Both the position numbers and the translations under genes were made by a program. The notes under the pieces are model-generated. The model worked only from the letters and a program-made list of their open reading frames with translations, was not told the origin of the DNA and did not search any database. A DNA stretch of 64,000 nucleotides from Halocaridina rubra (lineage: Eukaryota > Arthropoda > Malacostraca > Decapoda > Atyidae): NCBI GenBank assembly GCA_037179515.1, contig JAXCGZ010020819.1:107001-171000 (forward strand), given 5' to 3'. Positions 1 through 64,000 of this stretch are shown piece by piece; the first letter of the stretch is position 1, and each line of letters starts with the position of its first letter.

Positions 1-1640
1 AATATATAAGACCAAAACTGAATATGGCATGTACATGGAAATATAAATTTAAGGTATGAAGGGAATGCATGCTTACACAGCAAATGCTGAAAGAGCTTTT
101 ATCAAGGAATTCTTCTTGAGGAGTACAATACTTATGTTTTCCACAAGGGGAACACAATATTGCACCGACAGATATACACACACATAAACATCCAACACAG
201 TGTCAGGCACTCTCAAAATTCCTTTTCTATATTGGCACAATGACAAAATTGGTAAAAAAAAAAAAATCTGCTACTGAGGAACGGAAAAAACTGTAGATTC
301 TTTAAGTACAACGATATGTTTGTGTATGGAACTATAGCTTCAGAGGGTGAAAAAAATTATTCTTCCATTATTGATAAGATGAGAAAGAAGAAACAATGCC
401 ATAGAAGGAAAGTGGGGAATGCCAGCAGCAGCCATCAACTTTGACTAAGCCACATACCAAAACAAGAACTTCTCCTTATTTTAGTATAAACAGAGGAAGC
501 CTTTACTGCTTGTGAAAAACTTGATTCTGTAGTTTCATAACTTTGTTTAAAAACTATGTCCTAAACAATGGCTAGCTTGGTAGTCTAAAAGGACTAACTA
601 CAACAATCAAAGATCCACCATCACTGAAATGTGAATGCAAACACCATAAGAGTGACAGAGTCGCTTGTTTAAAATTTTTCTTATATTTGTTTATCTTTAC
701 AAAAGAAAAACTCTAAGGTTACAGTTGAATTGCATATAACCAACCCCCAGTCGCTGCCATTGCACCACAATGTAAATTCTGAGTAATTATTGTGAAATAT
801 ATCATTATCTAGTATCAATTCCAAAAACTAACCATGCACATTTCCCCATATAACCCAGGGAGGGGTAATGGCTAGAATCATGGAGGGGAAAAGCGATGAG
901 AAAGTAGGAAATGAGTATAAAGAACTTTCAGGGAAAGTAACGAGTTTAGAAGACAATACAAAAAATAAGGAAAGAGAAATGAGAGGAGGAAAGTCGGGGA
1001 ACTAAAATGGGACAATAACATACTCAGAGAGAATATAAATAATTTAGAAAAGAGAAATAATATACATGAGGAGAGACAGTAAATAAAAAAAAAGAAGTGA
1101 AATACTTGAAGCAGAAAAGGCCTGTAGAATAGAAGTTCAAAATAGTGGGTAGTTAACAAGCTGGTGGATCTGAAAATAGTGGTCAACGTTTGAAGCTTCA
1201 TAAGAAAATTTTGAAGGATGCAAGAAAGAACTTTTCTAGTGTAAGAATAGTTGATAATTGAATATTGTTAAGCAACCAACAGTAAATGCAAACAACATTT
1301 ATAGTTTTAGGGAAAGATAAGTGTTAGAGTGAAAAAGTAAATAAAAAACATACGACTAGGAGAAAAATCTAGATGAACAAGTTGATATAAAAGTGAGATA
1401 GTAAACAGGGACACAAAAAAACTTTTTTTCAGCATACTCAAAGTGGTGAGAAAATAATCTATTGTAAATATTGAGGGAATAAATTATCACACTTAAAAAA
1501 AGGAATCTTAGGTCCTTGTAAAAGTGATTTAGCACATCTATCACGAAAGAGAACCACTGTGTGTTGCAATAACACCAAAAAATCTCTTCAAAATAAGTGA
1601 AAACATATTCTCAAGGGAAGCAAAATATCAGTGTTGATAT
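1..1640. other. AT-rich sequence, nothing recognised
   Basis: No exon-like open frame with splice signals and no repeat family that recurs elsewhere in the window. It lies downstream of the DOCK gene and may be intergenic. Confidence 0.5.
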
Positions 1641-1650
1641 ATTTTTCTAT

Positions 1651-1888
1651 GTGACACCGGGACAGGCAAAGAAAATTTCCCTCATGGTGCCTGGGCACCA
1701 AGAAAATATTTAAGAAAAATAAGAGTAACTGAGATGGAGAGTGTTATGACTTGTCAGATGTGAAAGGATAGTAAGAGATGTGTTATGAATACTTCAGAAT
1801 ATGCGGTGTAGAAATAGGCATAGGAAAAGAACTGAAACTGAAGGAGCCTTAGCATAGAGCTGTCCTGGTCAGTCCTATTTCAGTCCAA
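1651..1888 (-). mobile_element. non-autonomous LINE derivative, copy 1
   Basis: The 3' end signature of the LINE at 42.2 kb (minus sense of gtgacaccgggacaggc) is joined directly to that LINE's 5' leader (cttgtcagatgtg ... cagtccta), with the whole coding part absent. The same junction occurs in the copy at 4778. Confidence 0.7.
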
Positions 1889-2003
1889 ATTACTTTCAAT
1901 AGTAGTTACAATGATCCCACTTAGCAAAAATACTTCCACAAGCCAATTAGTGAAAGGTTTTCAGTGCATCTTGAAATGTCAATACAAATGTAATGCAATT
2001 ACA

Positions 2004-2009
2004 TTTATT
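2004..2009 (-). promoter_or_regulatory. possible polyadenylation signal for spg
   Basis: AATAAA on the minus strand, about 645 nt downstream of the stop; the first clear hexamer seen below the last exon. Weak evidence because the region is AT-rich and repetitive. Confidence 0.25.
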
Positions 2010-2035
2010 TAAATAAAAAAGTCTTCATTGTTTGT

Positions 2036-2580
2036 ATATGGGGCTGGTGGTTTGCAATAAAATCATATACAGTATATAGTATTTCAAAATATATACTGTA
2101 CACTGTACCAGTAAAAGCTAAGAATCAGAAAATGCCTTCTCGCCGAGGAAAGAGATGATTGTATATAGGACTGGTACATACATATACCTTGGCTGTTTAG
2201 CTGGCAATAAAATCACATATAGCTTAAAATATATGTAGCAGTAAAAGCTATAAAACAGTAAATGTCTTCTCTCCGAAAGAAAAGATGTCTGTATATGAAA
2301 CAGGACGTTGGCAATAAAGACACATATATCTCAGAGTATATATATAAGTAAAAGCTAAAAGTCAGCACATGCCAATGTCTCAAAATATATACACTATACC
2401 AGTAAAAGCTAAGAATTACAAAAAGCATTCTCTCCAAAAAGATCGCAAATTGTAGTACCTCAAGATTTTTACCTAAAAAATTTGAATTAAAGCTATACCT
2501 AAGGTACAGGACGAACCCCTCCAACACATGACTACTATTTTTCAATTCTAAAAGGTCGACTTATACGCCGCAATATATAC
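2036..2580. repeat. tandem repeat block ending in a TIR-like end
   Basis: About three diverged units of roughly 110-160 bp, each with gcaataaaatcayatat, agtaaaagctaa and cttctctccga. The block ends at ggtcgacttatacgccgcaa, resembling the right terminus of the inverted-repeat element at 36856-37624. Confidence 0.6.
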
Positions 2581-2652
2581 TAAGTACAAAACCATATTAA
2601 ATGCCAGATATGAAAATAGAGCTTGTAATATTTGAGAATTGTAATTATATCA

Positions 2653-63651
<60,999 letters not shown>

Positions 63652-63682
63652 CTGAAAATTTAAAAAAACAATAGATTAATAT

Positions 63683-64000
63683 TATGGAGCAGTGGTAGTG
63701 TCTGAGGCTGGTATTATCTTATACTGGCTACAGGTTCGATCTTGGCCCTGGGTTGGATTACCTTTCACTATCTCATGTTGTTACCAATGAAATTTGCCAA
63801 TTAATTGGGGGTCGGTGATTATTTAGACACTGACTGCAGATCACTGGGTCCAAGTGGGATAAACTGGAGAAGATGCACCTCAGCACCATCAATCAGAGAA
63901 AATACTCCTCACAATTGGCCAACTGGGGACATAGCATCTTCTCCATTTGATCCTCCAAGTGATTAAAAAGGAGTCTTGGACCCAAGCTCAATGCGTAGTC
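63683..64000 (+). repeat. SINE family 1 copy interrupted by a MITE, runs off the window
   Basis: Head gagcagtggtagtgtctgag (A-box-like), caggttcgatcttggcc (B-box-like), body aattaattgggggtcggtga; the core is split at gggtccaagtg by a 97-bp insertion and resumes afterwards. Confidence 0.78.
63857..63953. mobile_element. 97-bp hAT-like MITE with 8-bp target duplication
   Basis: tccaagtg occurs at 63849-63856 and 63954-63961. The ends ggataaactggagaagatgc and gcatcttctccatttgatcc are inverted repeats matching at 18 of 20 positions. An 8-bp duplication is typical of hAT elements. Confidence 0.85.

Noticed and set aside
1356..2545. Phe/Leu/Ser-rich minus-strand frames at 0.9-2.5 kb as further DOCK exons or membrane proteins.
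   Set aside because: Composition follows A-rich plus-strand DNA; no splice-phase fit and no family motif. Part of it is repeat.

Overview
This window is a stretch of animal nuclear genome, AT-rich and dense in introns and repeats. It is most likely from an arthropod, and a decapod crustacean is my best guess. The grounds are long (TA)n and (AAT)n arrays, TTAGG-type islands, abundant tRNA-headed SINEs, and jockey/CR1-like and RTE-like LINEs. The species cannot be fixed from the sequence. There are no bacterial-style genes, operons or CRISPR arrays.

The backbone is one host gene on the minus strand that fills almost the whole window: a DOCK-family Rho GEF of the DOCK3/DOCK4 (Drosophila sponge) subfamily. 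I could follow it through 37 coding exons, from an SH3 domain at 63.6 kb, through the DHR1 (C2-like) region at about 41-38.5 kb and the helical middle, to the catalytic DHR2 region at about 19.7-9.2 kb. It ends in a Ser/Pro-rich SH3-binding tail with a stop at 2653. Every junction has AG/GT ends, and the reading phase is continuous across all 36 junctions, giving about 1840 residues. Only the extreme N terminus lies beyond position 64000. One exon is only 18 nt long.

Everything else is intron filled with mobile DNA. Main pieces: a full-length LINE with an open 997-1020 aa endonuclease/reverse transcriptase ORF (42.2-45.6 kb, minus) and two damaged relatives (11.5-14.1 kb, 22.4-24.0 kb); two short derivatives of this LINE with the same internal deletion (1.65 kb, 4.78 kb); RTE-type LINEs at 27-29.5 kb (13-15 bp target duplication, 5' snap-back), 55.3-57.6 kb (16 bp target duplication, inserted in an older LINE) and 62.7-63.1 kb; two pogo/Tigger-like elements with TA target sites (4.7-6.6 kb, 31.0-32.5 kb), one keeping the start of a transposase; a 769 bp element with terminal inverted repeats (36.9-37.6 kb); a 1.15 kb foldback element with arms of about 570 bp (47.9-49.0 kb); at least four tRNA-headed SINE families; and a 97 bp MITE with an 8 bp target duplication inside a SINE (63.86 kb).

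The host gene encodes a cytoplasmic Rac/Rap-type exchange factor expected to work with ELMO. The transposons have no evident functional link to it beyond shaping its introns. In a few places they sit close enough to splice sites to matter.
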